64,000 bases of DNA from Fistulifera solaris. Taxonomy: Eukaryota; Bacillariophyta; Bacillariophyceae; Naviculales; Stauroneidaceae. The DNA is taken from positions 434,001 to 498,000 of the forward strand of contig AP026138.1 of NCBI GenBank assembly GCA_030295235.1, given 5' to 3'. A program made the translations under genes and the position numbers. The notes beneath the pieces are model-generated. The model saw nothing but the letters and a program-made list of their open reading frames with translations, did no database searches and was not told the origin of the DNA. Positions 42,501 through 53,857 of this stretch are shown here, piece after piece (position 1 is the first letter of the stretch; each line of letters starts with the position of its first letter).

Positions 42501-42923
42501 CCGGCCATACACGTGAACAATCCTGTATCCGATCCAGGAAGTCTAGGGCAAATCAATGTCGATTTAGCGCGCGATGATAGAGGCAACCCCGCAACCAAGA
42601 ACCTCTTTGTGGCGGGATATGGCCCAAACACGCAAGAACAGGAGATTAGAGACATTTTTGGACAGTACGTCCATGTTATTGGTGTCGTCTCGAAAGGGTC
42701 ATTTACATTCGTCAACACTACAGACCGCGAGGCAGCTGTCCGTGCCCGCCAAGCTTTAAGCGGGACGATGCTAAATGGTGGGGTTCTAAGGATCAACTTT
42801 GCAAAAGAGACAGGGAGATTGGGAACTAGCTTCGATTTGACGTATGGAAAGGCCGGTGGCCCAAATGCCCAGGTACAAATGAACTCCAACGCAGGCCAAT
42901 CTTATTACGGCCGAGGATACTAG
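39509..42923 (+). CDS. PNUTS-like PP1 regulatory subunit with TFIIS-N domain and two RRMs (five introns, two frame breaks)
   Basis: Exons 39509-39626, 39695-39750, 40457-40649, 40720-41131, 41197-41374 and 41426-42923 give 818 residues after adding one base at 40889-40891 and one at 41043-41044. A TFIIS N-terminal (LW) domain lies at about 75-160 (VKIWLDDVLQNSVGSVDFLL.. LPVTKNAVKESGMGKAI). A basic linker and then KRVKWSDHFGG at about 266 follow; this is a protein-phosphatase-1 docking motif of the RVxF type. TFIIS-N plus RVxF is the layout of PNUTS/PPP1R10, which targets PP1 to RNA polymerase II. Instead of a zinc finger, the C-terminus holds two RRMs (about 574-645 and 711-785: LHVSGYGP/KGTFSFVN and LFVAGYGP/KGSFTFVN). 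The last intron is 51 nt without a stop, so retention stays in frame. The second intron is 706 nt. Confidence 0.87.
39751..40456 (+). other. 706-nt intron, unusually long for the window
   Basis: This is the second intron of the PNUTS-like gene (GTGAGT..TTTTAG). Other introns here are mostly under 90 nt. I see no open frame or structured RNA pattern inside it that I can support. Confidence 0.6.
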
Positions 42924-43063
42924 ATTCATATCTCTAGGGCTATTTTGCATGACAACTAATGTTTAGACAGCATGTGTGCACCCAGTCGATCGGTTAGAGT
43001 GTTCCTTGATTTTACTTTTGACATCCAACTAGTCTAATAGACCGCATACTGGGCTAAACAGCG

Positions 43064-46000
43064 TTATCTCTTTTCGTGTTTTGTTTTCGTGTTCTTTTTC
43101 TTACTGAAGGCTTCTGTTGTTGTACGCTGCAGTCTTTCGAAAACATTCAATTTAGTATAGTTGTTCGAAGGCCTCGTATCGTCTTGCCCAGGAGTTGCAT
43201 TGCTTGTGGAGCCGCCGTAAGATCCACCAGTTGTTACCTCTTGATGATTCGAAGTTTGTTTTACTGCAAAAGCTTGAGTAGTAGTCTTCTGCAAGCGCTC
43301 AAAGACGTTGAGTTGGGTGTAATCTTCATAGACGGAGTGGCTGTGATGCTGCGCGCTTTCGTGTCGACTGGCTTCAGCTCCGTCATCTCCCTCTAGAAGA
43401 TGGTCCAATAGCCTCGTAGCCGCTTCATCTGCAGTTTCTTGTCTCTTTTTCCTGCTCGAGAAATATTTCTCTCTTTGTGTACCGGTGTACTGGGATGGAC
43501 TAACTAGCCGCTCAAAGACCGATTGGTGCTTCTCTACGTCCTCGTCTGGGTCTCTATGGTCTGCTTCTTTATCAACTCTGTCATGTCCGGGAATAATAAT
43601 CCTTTCTAGGCGATCGGCAATTTCGCGCGACATGGCTTTGCGCCCTGCTTTATCAGTTGAGGGGGGCATCGTAGAAGATATGATATCACCAAGATCAGTT
43701 CCACGTCCTTCCGGAGAATTGCGAGAAACGTCTTCAGAGTAAGGCGGAGGAGTAATGTAAAGTGTCGGGCGGGCGACTTGCTCATTTGGTGATATAGACC
43801 GCTCCAAGGAAGGAGGAGGTTTACCTTCGGCAATGTATGCTAGGTCGGCCATTATATCAGATGCCCATTCAGGGAGGTCGCTGTCGTCATCGGTATTGTG
43901 GCTTGAAAATGGCAACATGTCAGTATTTTTAATTGACGATTCAAAACTCCGACGACTTTCTAAGAGAGGTGGTCGGCACATCACAGCTTCTAGTTCCGCT
44001 AGCGACGTTGAAAAACTGACTCCTGGGTTCTCTTTCAAGTCATCTCTCAATCTTTTCATTCCCATCTGAATTTGACGCAGGTGAAGCTGAAGCTCCTCGT
44101 AATCGTGGGATTTTGTTTCGAGCGAATGCTCGAGATTGTTTATTTTCTCTCTAAAAGAATCCACCGCGGACTCGCGACTTCTGAGGTCTATGATCTGCTG
44201 CTCGAGCGAAGCTATTCTCTCATTTGCGAGCACCAGCAAAGTATCGTCACGTGGCGCATTCGCTCCAGAGTCTTCTTTTACTATGTCCATGAGAGAAAGA
44301 ATATGCTCCTGTTTTTTCAAAGAAGCAGCGGTAGCTTCTTCGTCTTGCTCCCGAATATAATTTTTAAATGCTGTTTCTCGCACCGAAACTTCTTTTTTCG
44401 GCAGCAACGAGCCTCTCGTCTAGAGACGAGGCAGCTCTGGCAAGAGCGGAAACTCGTCGTCTTTCTTTTACAATCATACCAAAGAGTACCTTAGATACAA
44501 TCTGCATTGCTTCTTTTGGATCCAACCCTGTCGATAAAAAAGATCGTTTAGTCGATTGTCCGCGAATATAATTCAACAATGTCTTTGAACTATACCTGTG
44601 AAAAAGTTTGTGAACTTCTCCTCGTTAAGAAAAGAATCGACGGTTTTTGTATGACCGTTGCGAGACTCCGATGCTTCTACAGTGCCAAGACGACGGGCAA
44701 GCTGCCGTATGCGATCTTCCTTAAATTTGATTTGCAGGTCGAGAGACTGTGCTTCTTCAGAAGTAGGCAACAAATCTTTCATCGTCGCTTTCTGAGATGA
44801 AAGTTCGAAGTGTGCTTCCCATTCTTGAGCAAGTTTATCGGCTATGGCTTCTTTACGAGCAATTTCTTCAACTTTCTCGTCAAAATATTTTCGGATGCCA
44901 TTTATAATAAAATTTTGTTCGGTGCCTGTATTGTTACTGGTCTGGGTCTCCGTTTTCCTAGATACATTGGATTTCCTGCCAACAAGCACTGGGTCTATCC
45001 CCGCTTTGGCCATCACTCCCTGCTTAACAGATAAGACCCGCAAGCGTTTTTCGGAGTCCCGATATTTGGCCCTTAATTGACCCAGCTCCTCAAGTCGCGA
45101 TTTCGAAACTAGATGCGCTTTTCGAGCTTCGTTTTCTTTGTCCGCTGTAACTTTCTGCAGACGACTGAGTTCTCTGTCCTTTTCACAGCCTCTTTTGTAG
45201 CTGCTTTATTTCGTTTGCATGATCTCTACGTTCCCTTGTAATTTGCTTCTGTAAAAGAACCTTTCTACGTTTCATCTCTTTCACGTCTTCTTGCAACCTC
45301 GTTATTTGAACCTGATTGCGAGATGATACGCTCGTCAAGCCGACCAACTGCTTGTGTTTTTTCCTCAAATTTTCAATGTTCTTGTCCTTTTCTTTAAGCA
45401 GGTCTCTTAAACTAGCAAGAGACGTCGCGTCGCTTGCGTGAGTGTTTCGAAGCTTTAGTAAGAGCTGCTCTCTTTCCGCTTCTTTTTCACTTAGTGCTGA
45501 TTCCATTTGTCTCACTTTCTCTTCATAGAATTCCCGCATATTCTGGTCGAAAAAATACAAACGATACGATGAGAACTTAGAAAGATGAAAAGAAGACGCT
45601 TCTTTGACTTACAGCATACTTCTCTTCGCTAAATTTCAACTGATCAATAAGTTCTTCTTTGGCTGCGATTCCTCTAGAGAGATCAATCAAATTGGCTCGA
45701 ATGTCATCCTCATTGCATTCATCGACTACGGTCAGACCACCGGCTTCTAGATTGTCGTCTTGTATGTTGTCACCTTGAATGTTGGCATCTTCTTCCATTT
45801 CTTCATCTATTTCAGCTATAAATTTTTTCGATGCGGGCGAAAGGTAATCGCTATCTTCGAAGTTATCGTCACGGGCGGGAAGTGGATTTTGAGGCGTCTG
45901 GTCCATCGAGAACTTTTCGGATAACATATTTAATCGATGCCGTTCCGCTTCGGCTTGGCGTTGCGCTTTCTCGATGGAAAAGGGAACTTCGGGAGCCTCA

Positions 46001-47632
46001 CGCATGTAGTTCAATTTCGCATTTGCTTCATGAAGCGATTTTCTCAGTTCTCCTATTTCTTTTCATAAACATTGGCTTTGTCCAAAAATGTCTTCGCAAG
46101 CGGATTGTTATCTCGGTCTAGAGACGCGTTCTCGTCGACGACACTTAGCTGCAATAGGTACAACTCCTTTTCAGCCTTAGCTGCGTACAACTGCTCCTCT
46201 GCCTCTTCCTGATGTTTCTGGACCCGGCGCAGCTGAGCTTTCAAGGCTTGAATTTCATTATCACCATCGAAATTCGCTTTTCTTGGTGAATTGGACGGTC
46301 GTGATGGTGGAATGCTGCCTCCGGGCTCATGAGCGTTGTCGAGATCGATGTCACCTTGTGCCCATGCTTGAAGCACATCTCTTGAATATTTCCCTTCTGC
46401 CAAAATATCAACACCGTCTATTGACTTTAAAAGGGCAGTCGAAAGGCTTTTGACTTGCGATTGCAATCCAGCGATTAGCTTTGTATTGGCATCCACATTT
46501 ACAACAGCGTTGTTCTGAATATTCTTAGCTCGATTCGCGTATCGGAGACAACTCAAAGACTCCTCTAAGTTATCTTCTGAAGGAGAGACGCAAGCAATCA
46601 TCAGTGTTTTATGATTTCCTCCAAGACTTCCCTTCAATAATCGCGTGAGTTTCGAGTCTCGGTAGGGTACAAACGTCCTTCCGCGCTTCTTTGGGTCGCC
46701 CAGCGCAGAAATGACGTTTCCCAAAACCAGCAAACCTTTATTGATATCAATGCCTTCTTTCATGCGTTGACCTTCAGCTTGGGTGCGCTTGATACGTTCT
46801 GATCCAGCTAGATCAACAAAATTGAATTTCGATTGTTTGATAATGAGCCTTTCTTCGCCATCGGTTTCCTCAACAACTTTTGTCGACTGTTCAACCAAAA
46901 CAGACAGTATAGCATGTGATCTAGAGCTGCTTTCGTTCATTGCAGTCGCTCCTGTAACACGTCTCAGCATTCCCCGCGATAGACACTTCAATGCGTCCGA
47001 TGAAGAACTGACGAGCTCTTGAGTCGCTCCGACAACTTCAGGCTCGTGCGAGCCTCCTAGATCTCGTATCGTAAGCTTATCACCACCATTTCCAGGAACT
47101 AACAAATCACGAATATCTTCGCCATATATTTCCAAAAACTGCAGCCGAACACGGTAATCTGACGAACTCGAATTTTCCTCTAGTTTTTGAAAAGTAACGC
47201 CAGCGAACGTGGAATGATGCCAGACTGGTGCTGGTTTCCGTCTGCTGCTAACAATGCTTGATCATCGGGTCCCATCATGGTGAAAGTTTTACCGGAGCCT
47301 GTCTGCCCATAAGCTAGTATCGTCGCATTATATCCTTGGAGGCAGCTTTCCACAAGTGACATGCCACAGTCGGTAAAAATGGCAGACTGCTCCGTGTGGC
47401 TATCGAAAACCCGATCAAACGTCAGTAACGGACCCGATTGCCCACCCACTTGAACGGATTGCTGAAAAACGTCAAGACAACGATCGGAGCCTGCCTCTAG
47501 CGCTAGCAAAGGACGCACTCTCACGGCGACTTGAACGCAGCTGCTCGTGTCGAGGGGGCCTTTCTCCACATCCTTGGAAACCGTCTCATCTTCATCAGCT
47601 TCAACGTCACTTTCTACCGTATCCTCTATCAT
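43064..47632 (-). CDS. N-terminal-motor kinesin, about 1500 residues (one intron, six frame breaks)
   Basis: The motor (about 30-390) has the P-loop AYGQTGSGKTFTMMGP, switch I NESSSRSHAI, switch II VDLAGSERIKRT and CLRYANRAKNIQN. Neck and class features resemble kinesin-4 (KIF4/KIF21), a plus-end chromosome or axonemal motor. A long coiled coil follows (ETEEQLYAAKAEKELYLLQ-type heptads to about residue 1150). The C-terminus holds three copies of a VFERL motif: SVFERLVSPSQYTGTQ, LNVFERLQKTTTQAFA and LNVFERLQRTTTEAFS. An intron lies at 45543-45612. Breaks at 47184-47188, 46060-46063, 45193-45196, 45180-45183 and 44584-44586 each need one added base. The A6 run 44393-44398 needs one removed. The sum is exactly 1501 codons. 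Confidence 0.92.
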
Positions 47633-48107
47633 TTTTAATTGTTATTGTTCTTTATCAGCACAATGAGGTTACGAAATGCGCCGTCCACCGTGGCTTATTT
47701 GAATATTTGATGTTGCGTTTGTAATTGTCATTTGAGCCGTGCGTGATGAAGTGTGAAGGCAATGCCTTGAGTCGCGAAATCCAGTCACGAGAGCATTGCT
47801 CTTGCTTATACATTACCAGTAACCGTTGGAGTTAAATGCAATCCATCGTGGTGACTCCGAACTCCGAACGACTTTGTAGTATTGTCTATCATAGAAAGAA
47901 AGTTCTACAGTTATTCTGAGTGTATTTGAGCCGTTATTTATTTCCGTTGTTGGATAATTTTGCAAACAATGAAATCTAGAGAGCATGAGTAAATGTCTAG
48001 AGAGTAAAGACTAAGTTTAGACTTGGGTTGCTGCAGGAAAGGTCGCCTCATTCGCGGTAAAAACTACTGAAAGAACAAATTAGGCAGCATTGACGCTCGA
48101 AAAACTT

Positions 48108-48170
48108 TGAATTCATGACTGAAGTCCAGTCGTGGGGAAATTCGGACAGCACCTTGGTCTATAATAAAAG
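48108..48170 (+). repeat. Dispersed hairpin-core intergenic repeat, copy H
   Basis: GAATTCATGACTG, loop AAGTC, CAGTCGTGGGGAAATT, then GGACAGCACCTTGGTCTATA. Arms and tail match the family well. Confidence 0.65.
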
Positions 48171-48331
48171 AGAAAGACAACGTTTCGCAAGGCTCTTTGA
48201 CGCACAATACAATGAAGAGTAATGCAAACGATACGAAAGACTTTTTGATAGCATCAACGACAAATGGACCTAAAAAATTTGCTGAACAAACGATTTGTAG
48301 CTAATAGGTAACATTGTCGCGCTCAACAAAA

Positions 48332-48392
48332 AATTGATTCATGACTGAATTGCAGTCGTGGATAAGTTGATGACACATTTTGAGCTATAGTA
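48332..48392 (+). repeat. Dispersed hairpin-core intergenic repeat, copy I
   Basis: ATTGATTCATGACTG, loop AATTG, CAGTCGTGGATAAG, then ACACATTTTGAGCTATAGT. It is about 225 bp after copy H. A TTTGCTGAACAAACGATT motif lies 50 bp upstream, shared with copies E and J. Confidence 0.65.
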
Positions 48393-49145
48393 AAGCAGAT
48401 GTCCTAATCTAGCCGTGAAGAGATAGTTAGGTTTATCACTGCCCCGGAGACTAATGGTCAGGAGTTAGGAGACAGGACCAGCTACCTAGGTTACAGACCT
48501 GATCTAGGCAAAAGACACTATCTGGTGCAGAATTACCTCTGCCTTCACTAATGCTGATGTTACAGATGTACATTAGGATGTTGAAAAAGAAGTAATAACA
48601 GCGAAGGCTTGATCGTTTCGTCGCTATTATTTGCTATGGAAGGAACGGAAAATGGAGAATGTAGTGTTTCAATTTTCAATTGGGTAACGTATCTAATTAA
48701 GGTTACGGGTTGCAGGTGCCATACACTATTACGGAGTACAAGTACTATTGTCGTAATTGGAAGCACTGAAGCCTGAAGCACTACAAGGTATCAGGCACTC
48801 ACAGTCCTCACAGTTGACGTTCACAGTTCAATCTCATTGGACTACGGTCTTCCTGAGCATCGTACTTTTTTTTATATCGATTATCGATGTCGCCATACAG
48901 TTTTCAGATCCAGTCACGGGGGTGTCGTACTAATTATGGATCGAACGGAAACTAGTTCGAAATAGGCCCTATAGAAACTGTACAAACTAAAGCTGGCTTG
49001 GCCTTTTTTTATCTCCCGCATTCCCGAACGCTTTCGAACTTTCAAAACTGTGCAACGAACGATGTTCATTTCTCGCGAAGCAATTCGCTTTTCCTCATCG
49101 CAAACTACGACTTTCAATCAACAAGATCACAACATTTGCAATAAT

Positions 49146-50021
49146 ATGGATCAAGCTTTCGACATCATTGCTGCTTTACGCAAACAAGAGCAGAGCTACG
49201 CCGTCAGTGATTGGGCTCTGCTGGAGGAACTGGAACAAACGTATTCGTCGGGACGGCGTGCACCCATCGTCGATGCTTACGCTCGTGAAAAGCTAGCGTC
49301 CTGGTGCTTCCAAGTGATTGACTATTGTGAAATGAACAGAGAGACAGTGTCCATTGCTTTTTCATACTTGGATCGATATTTGTGCACCAGCGCTGGCAAA
49401 AAAGCTCGGACGGTCAAGTCGCGCTTTCGTCTCGCGTGCATGACATGTTTCTACACAGCCATCAAAGTGCACGAGCGAACTGCTATGAATCCCGCCGTCT
49501 TTATGAAGCTGAGCGAGGGCTCCTACAGTCAGAATGACTTTGAGCAGATGGAACGGGAGATAATCGACGCACTCCGATGGAAAATGCACCCGCCTACGCC
49601 TATGTCGTTTGTCCGATGTACATTAGATCTGCTCCCGCCGGGATATTTCATGAAAGACCAGCTTGACTTGCTACTCGAGCTAGCTCACATTCAGACCGAG
49701 GCAGCTGTTACCAAACACGAATTTGTTACGGTCAAAGCGTCGACGCTGGCCTACTGCGCCATCATGAACGCGCTCGAGAATCTAAACCTCAACGACGACT
49801 TTCTGGACAGGTGCGACGAAATCATGTCTTCTGCACTCGCCGTGAATGATGACAAATCTCGAATATCCGACGTACAAGATGCTCTTTACGACGCGGTGAC
49901 CTCGGGGCCGAACAGTAACTCGTTTGCTCTGGCGGTGACGGGTTCTCCCCCGACCTCGCCCAAGTCAAACGCCCCAAAACCTTCTGTTCAAGTAGATTCG
50001 CCCCGCTCCGTATGCTCTTGA
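49146..50021 (+). CDS. Cyclin of the diatom-expanded type, 291 residues
   Basis: The cyclin box begins VDAYAREKLASWCFQVIDYCEMN (helix 1), then RETVSIAFSYLDRYLC, KSRFRLACMTCFYTAIKVHE (helix 3, with the Lys of the CDK contact) and QNDFEQMEREIIDALRWKMHPPTP. A second fold follows with LAYCAIMNALENLNL. Diatoms carry a large lineage-specific cyclin family with this reduced, box-only architecture, which is nutrient- and cycle-responsive. The ATG at 49146 (MDQAFDIIAAL) was preferred to the in-frame one at 49050, since the extra residues resemble 5' leader sequence. The C-terminal Ser/Pro-rich tail has several SP sites. The frame is intact. Confidence 0.9.
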   Translation: MDQAFDIIAALRKQEQSYAVSDWALLEELEQTYSSGRRAPIVDAYAREKLASWCFQVIDYCEMNRETVSIAFSYLDRYLCTSAGKKARTVKSRFRLACMTCFYTAIKVHERTAMNPAVFMKLSEGSYSQNDFEQMEREIIDALRWKMHPPTPMSFVRCTLDLLPPGYFMKDQLDLLLELAHIQTEAAVTKHEFVTVKASTLAYCAIMNALENLNLNDDFLDRCDEIMSSALAVNDDKSRISDVQDALYDAVTSGPNSNSFALAVTGSPPTSPKSNAPKPSVQVDSPRSVCS

Positions 50022-50432
50022 AAGGACTCGTTGGCAGTTTAGTGGCATTCGTCTAGCTATGCAGCTGTACATTCCATCAAATTTTGTATTTTGTACTATA
50101 AACTATGTAAGCGCATTACTTTGGTTTCTTTTACCGCTTTATCCCAAGACACCATAATAAAGGTTTTAACATGAGTTTTTGGTTTAGCAAGATCTCTTTA
50201 CGTTCTCCGAGTGTTGCGAATATTTAACTGGTTTTCGACCATCCTAGCTCTTTGGACAGGTACTCGGAGTTGCCGTCAGAACCCGGAACTTGTGGAGTGT
50301 ACGCGTATCGCGTGCCTCTCGGCTCATTTTTGTTGAAGCTTGAAGCCGACGAAAGCATTATTCGATGATGATTCACTTTACGGCGGCAGAATATAGAAAA
50401 TGGAACAAAATTAAATTTAAGAGGCGATCGAA
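50022..50432. other. Intergenic, no gene seen
   Basis: The minus-strand frame at 50224-50616 overlaps the first exon of the wax synthase and is a shadow. No RNA gene or repeat was recognised. Confidence 0.4.
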
Positions 50433-51947
50433 ATGTTAAAAACTCTGTTTGAAAGGAAGTTTCTGGTTGACGAACGAGACCCCGTGGGAACCATCCAGGC
50501 CGGTGGCCTTCAGCTTTCCTTCTTCGCTCCGGATCCTTTATACATCCTGCAACTGCTTTCCGTAAGTCTTCAGTCGTCTGTATCGAGTACAGAAATCTGA
50601 ATCTTCTCACATTCATTTTTAGATTCTAGGCATCACGGCTCTTGTCGGGAATTTTCTATCACTCATTGTGTGCCACGGAATTCTTCGAAAAAGTCAACAA
50701 ACATCATTTGCACTTACATTTGGTATTCTTTTGCCGATCATTCTCTATTACCCCTTCTTCCTCGCCGATTTACTCGACATTCGATCGTCGCCTCTTCGCA
50801 TGACGGTTCTTTCGTTGCCGCTAACTTGCACGCTACGAACATTGCACGGTGAGAAGAAGTACCAGCTGCTAGTCTCATAGTTGCTGTCCGTCCATCTTTC
50901 TTACTAAAATTTTAAAATTCTCGACAGCTTTCTTTACTGAACAACAATCAACGTCATGGTCTCGATATCGGCGGGAATACGGCTTTGTCTTGCACCCATT
51001 GCGCCACCCCAAAACACAAGCCTTCGTTACGGCCACGGTGCATTCCTTTCTGGCAGCACTTCGTTCCTACGGCAAATGGTTCTTCCTTCTCGGGATCTCA
51101 TATTCACTGCTACTTCCCTATTCGTTTGTGCCCTGGAACACGCCGAGACCTTTGCATGAAACGTTCTTGTCGTTTCATCCGTCCCATCTGGCCAACAATT
51201 TTGTACACGCGGGTGCGTCATCTGGTGGAGCTGGATTGGGCTTGCCGAAATAGACGCGTTGCATTCAACCTGTTTGACTTACGACTGATTTATTTGTCTT
51301 CTAGTTCTTACCAGTTGGATGCTCGATCTGGGCGTCAATACGGGTGTCAATGGTGTGATGCAATGCCTATCAGGTATCCAATTCGAAAATGTTGTGGACA
51401 GTCCCATGTTCGGATCGCAGTCTCCATCCGACTTTTGGGGTCGAAGATGGAATCGTCTCATTAGTGGTGATTTGAAGGTACGATTGTATTCATAATTTGG
51501 TGGTTCGTTGGTATGCAACCTCAAGTCTCTCTCTTGGTCAAAATTTTGCAGAATGGAATTTATAAGCCAGTTCGCCAATACACTGGATCCAAGCACGTAG
51601 CAACTCTTTCTACTTTTGTCGTTTCCGGGTTGATGCATGAGTACGTCTGGTATTACCTATTTTATGTCAATAAGCACCAGGATCCGGCGGATTGCTATCA
51701 GCCCCCATTTGGCAAACAGATCTTGTTTTTTGGCTGGAATGGCATATTGCTGTTATTTGAATATTTCGTCGGAAAAGAAACCTGGGAACGTGTCGCCAAA
51801 GATCTCTTTCCCGCGTGCACGACTGTTTTGGTGATTTTGATGGCTCTTCCCGTGGGGCACCTCTTCACCGGTGATTTGGTAGCTGGCGGCTACTTTCGAC
51901 AACTCTCTGGATTACTTGCGATTGTACGCATCGATTACAAATCCTAG
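50433..51947 (+). CDS. Plant-type wax synthase / MBOAT-like acyltransferase, five exons
   Basis: Exons 50433-50561, 50623-50848, 50928-51212, 51305-51477 and 51552-51947 splice without any frame problem into 402 residues. It has about eight hydrophobic segments. The family signature runs FWGRRWNRLISGDLKNGIYKPV, then the MBOAT catalytic-His motif VVSGLMHEYVWYYLF. An HPLRHPKTQAF stretch and a Trp-Asn-Thr-rich PWNTPRPLHETF block lie between. This is the plant jojoba-like wax synthase fold (acyl-CoA:fatty alcohol acyltransferase), ER membrane, making wax esters or related neutral lipids. Substrate range cannot be read from sequence. All four introns are 61-92 nt with clean borders. Confidence 0.9.
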
Positions 51948-52223
51948 TGCCTAGGAAAGGTGTCATTTGTGTCATTACTCTTTTTAATTTGAATAGCTAG
52001 ATCATTTTTATGTCAAAGCCCAATAACCTTTGAGTCCTCAAGAAAGTAGAAAGCGCAAGATTCTTTGTACCGTTACGACTTGTAACATGATTCTTGTGTA
52101 TCGACAACAGAGTGCATTTTCTGGGGTCGAAAATGAACAAAAAAATGCGCGGCGACTTTTGCGGCCGTCCAGCAGACGACCGTCAATGTGACGATGATGA
52201 AAGAGACCGTTTGAAAGACGGCC

Positions 52224-53478
52224 ATGAGCGATAACAAACGACCCTTGTTATTACAACTCTCCGATTTACACATCCACAAACGACCTAGAACGAAAATGAG
52301 TGCCGCTGCAGCTCGTCGTCGTAAGCAATTAGCCGCCAAGCAAGGCAAACAGGATGTTGTGGGTACGCAGCTCAGCAAGATTCTGGAATCGAGCAATGAA
52401 ATGGACGAAGCTACGGCGTATGAAGCGATGCAGCTAGCACAATCACAAGTCCGCAAGAAGGTTCAAGCCAACGAGGCTGCCGATGCCTGTGAACTCTGTT
52501 ACAGTACCAGTCTGGCCTTGTTGCAGAAAGGCCGCGTGTCGGTGGCGAGTCAGCTGCTGACCCTCCTCGCCGAGGTTTTGCGCGAGACAAATACCGAGGA
52601 AACAGAGGAATGGATTACCCGTTCGGTGACTCTGCACGAGGCGCACATGAAAGCGATGGAAGGTACTTCAGCGGCTATGCCGTCGCAAGAAATCACGCGT
52701 CTGCAGCGATTGGAGCGAGACTGGTTGTTGCGAATGCTGCAATGGAGTGCCGATCTAGGGACAGTCAAGTTTGGTAACAATCGACTTCAAGAAATCATTG
52801 GAGAGCATTGCTGGAAACTAGCTTCGATCGAAGCAAAAGACGCTGACTTCGATGAGGAAGCTGTCTCGGAGTTGCAGTGCGATGCTGTCCAGCACATGGC
52901 ATTGGCTGAGAAACCCCTCCGAATTATCGAGTGGCTCAAGGATCTACCCGCACCCACCGACGAAGAGATGAAAACGGGACACACTTGTCCCCCCGCACTT
53001 CGTGATGGGCTTTTGACCCGAGCGTTACTCCTCTTAGCCGCGGTGGAAAATCTTCGCGATGCGAATGCATTGCTGCGGGCTTTCCTCGCTCAAGTCGAAA
53101 CTCGTGATGTCAAGGAACTAGCTACCTCCTACACCAGCAAAGAAGATGGCAAGGCTCCTTCGCACCCCATGTTCGGGTGTATGTTGATGCGAGTCTTGGA
53201 GAAAGATGCTCGAACGGGACCTCTGTTCTCGTGGTTGATGCGTTCTTTCAAGAGAGAGTTGGACCTCCTCTACAAACCCCAGGCCTTGCACGGCTTTTTG
53301 TTCCAAAATTGGAAAAATTTACTTCAATATTCAGCCCCCTCCAAATATGCTCAGCATGGTAGAGAACATGATGGGAATGATGGGAGGTGGTGGTATGGGT
53401 GGTCTCGGCGGACCCGGAGGCATCAACCCGGCCATGATGCAGGCCCTGGCTGCCCAAATGAAACAAGGTGGTATGTAG
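52224..53478 (+). CDS. GET4: GET4 / TRC35 homologue (one frame break)
   Basis: GET4 links the ubiquitin-like factor and the ATPase GET3 in tail-anchored protein insertion. The body is a TPR-like all-helical array: ANEAADACELCYSTSLALLQ, RVSVASQLLTLLAEVLRET, CPPALRDGLLTRALLLLAAVENLRDANALL, and HPMFGCMLMRVLEKDARTGPLFSWLM. These are the helical repeats of GET4. The given frame runs into nonsense after about 53295. Removing one T from the T5 run 53295-53299 gives SKIGKIYFNIQPPPNMLSM, followed by a Gly/Met-rich tail (MMGMMGGGGMGGLGG) and a stop at 53478, 417 residues. The KIGKIYFN segment matches the family C-terminus. A start at 52296 is also possible. Confidence 0.87.
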
Positions 53479-53857
53479 GTTCCTTTGTGTGCAATTGGAC
53501 ACAAGTAGTAGTTTAAGCATACACGAAAAATAGTAGTTATTCCGAAAAACAACAAAAGATCTCTCTAGCTTATTGGGTTTTAGCTTAGCTCGTCGGTGAC
53601 TTCCAGAAACGCGTAACACGTGGAGCTTTTCGAAACAAGATCTGTCCTCCAACCGATCGGATAGTGACATCATCATGATGACAACATACAGTATTAGATC
53701 GGATGAAATCCATGAGAAAACAAAACGATGCTGTCATTCGTCTCAACCATTGTGATGCATGAGCTCTTTTAACCGAGAAAACAATTAACAAGCAAGATAT
53801 TTCCGTAGTCCATCCGCATTCTAGGTCCACGCAGGTTCCAGTGGACATTCTACGGCG
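53479..53857. other. Intergenic, no gene seen
   Basis: This is the 3' flank of GET4 and the promoter of the phosphatase gene. No site or repeat was recognised. Confidence 0.4.

Larger units (their letters stand above)
47633..49145. other. 1.5-kb divergent region with two repeat copies
   Basis: It separates the kinesin (minus) from the cyclin (plus). No gene is supported; the frame at 48560-48781 is featureless. Repeat copies H and I are here, and so is a GGTCAGGAGTTAGGAGACAGGACC stretch at 48455-48480 without known match. Confidence 0.5.

Noticed and set aside
48455-48480. Possible tRNA or small structured RNA
   Set aside because: No acceptor stem or B-box (GGTTCRANNCC) could be aligned; only a local GG-rich stretch.
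50224-50616. Minus-strand frame over wax-synthase exon 1
   Set aside because: Overlaps a well-supported first exon and has no family features.
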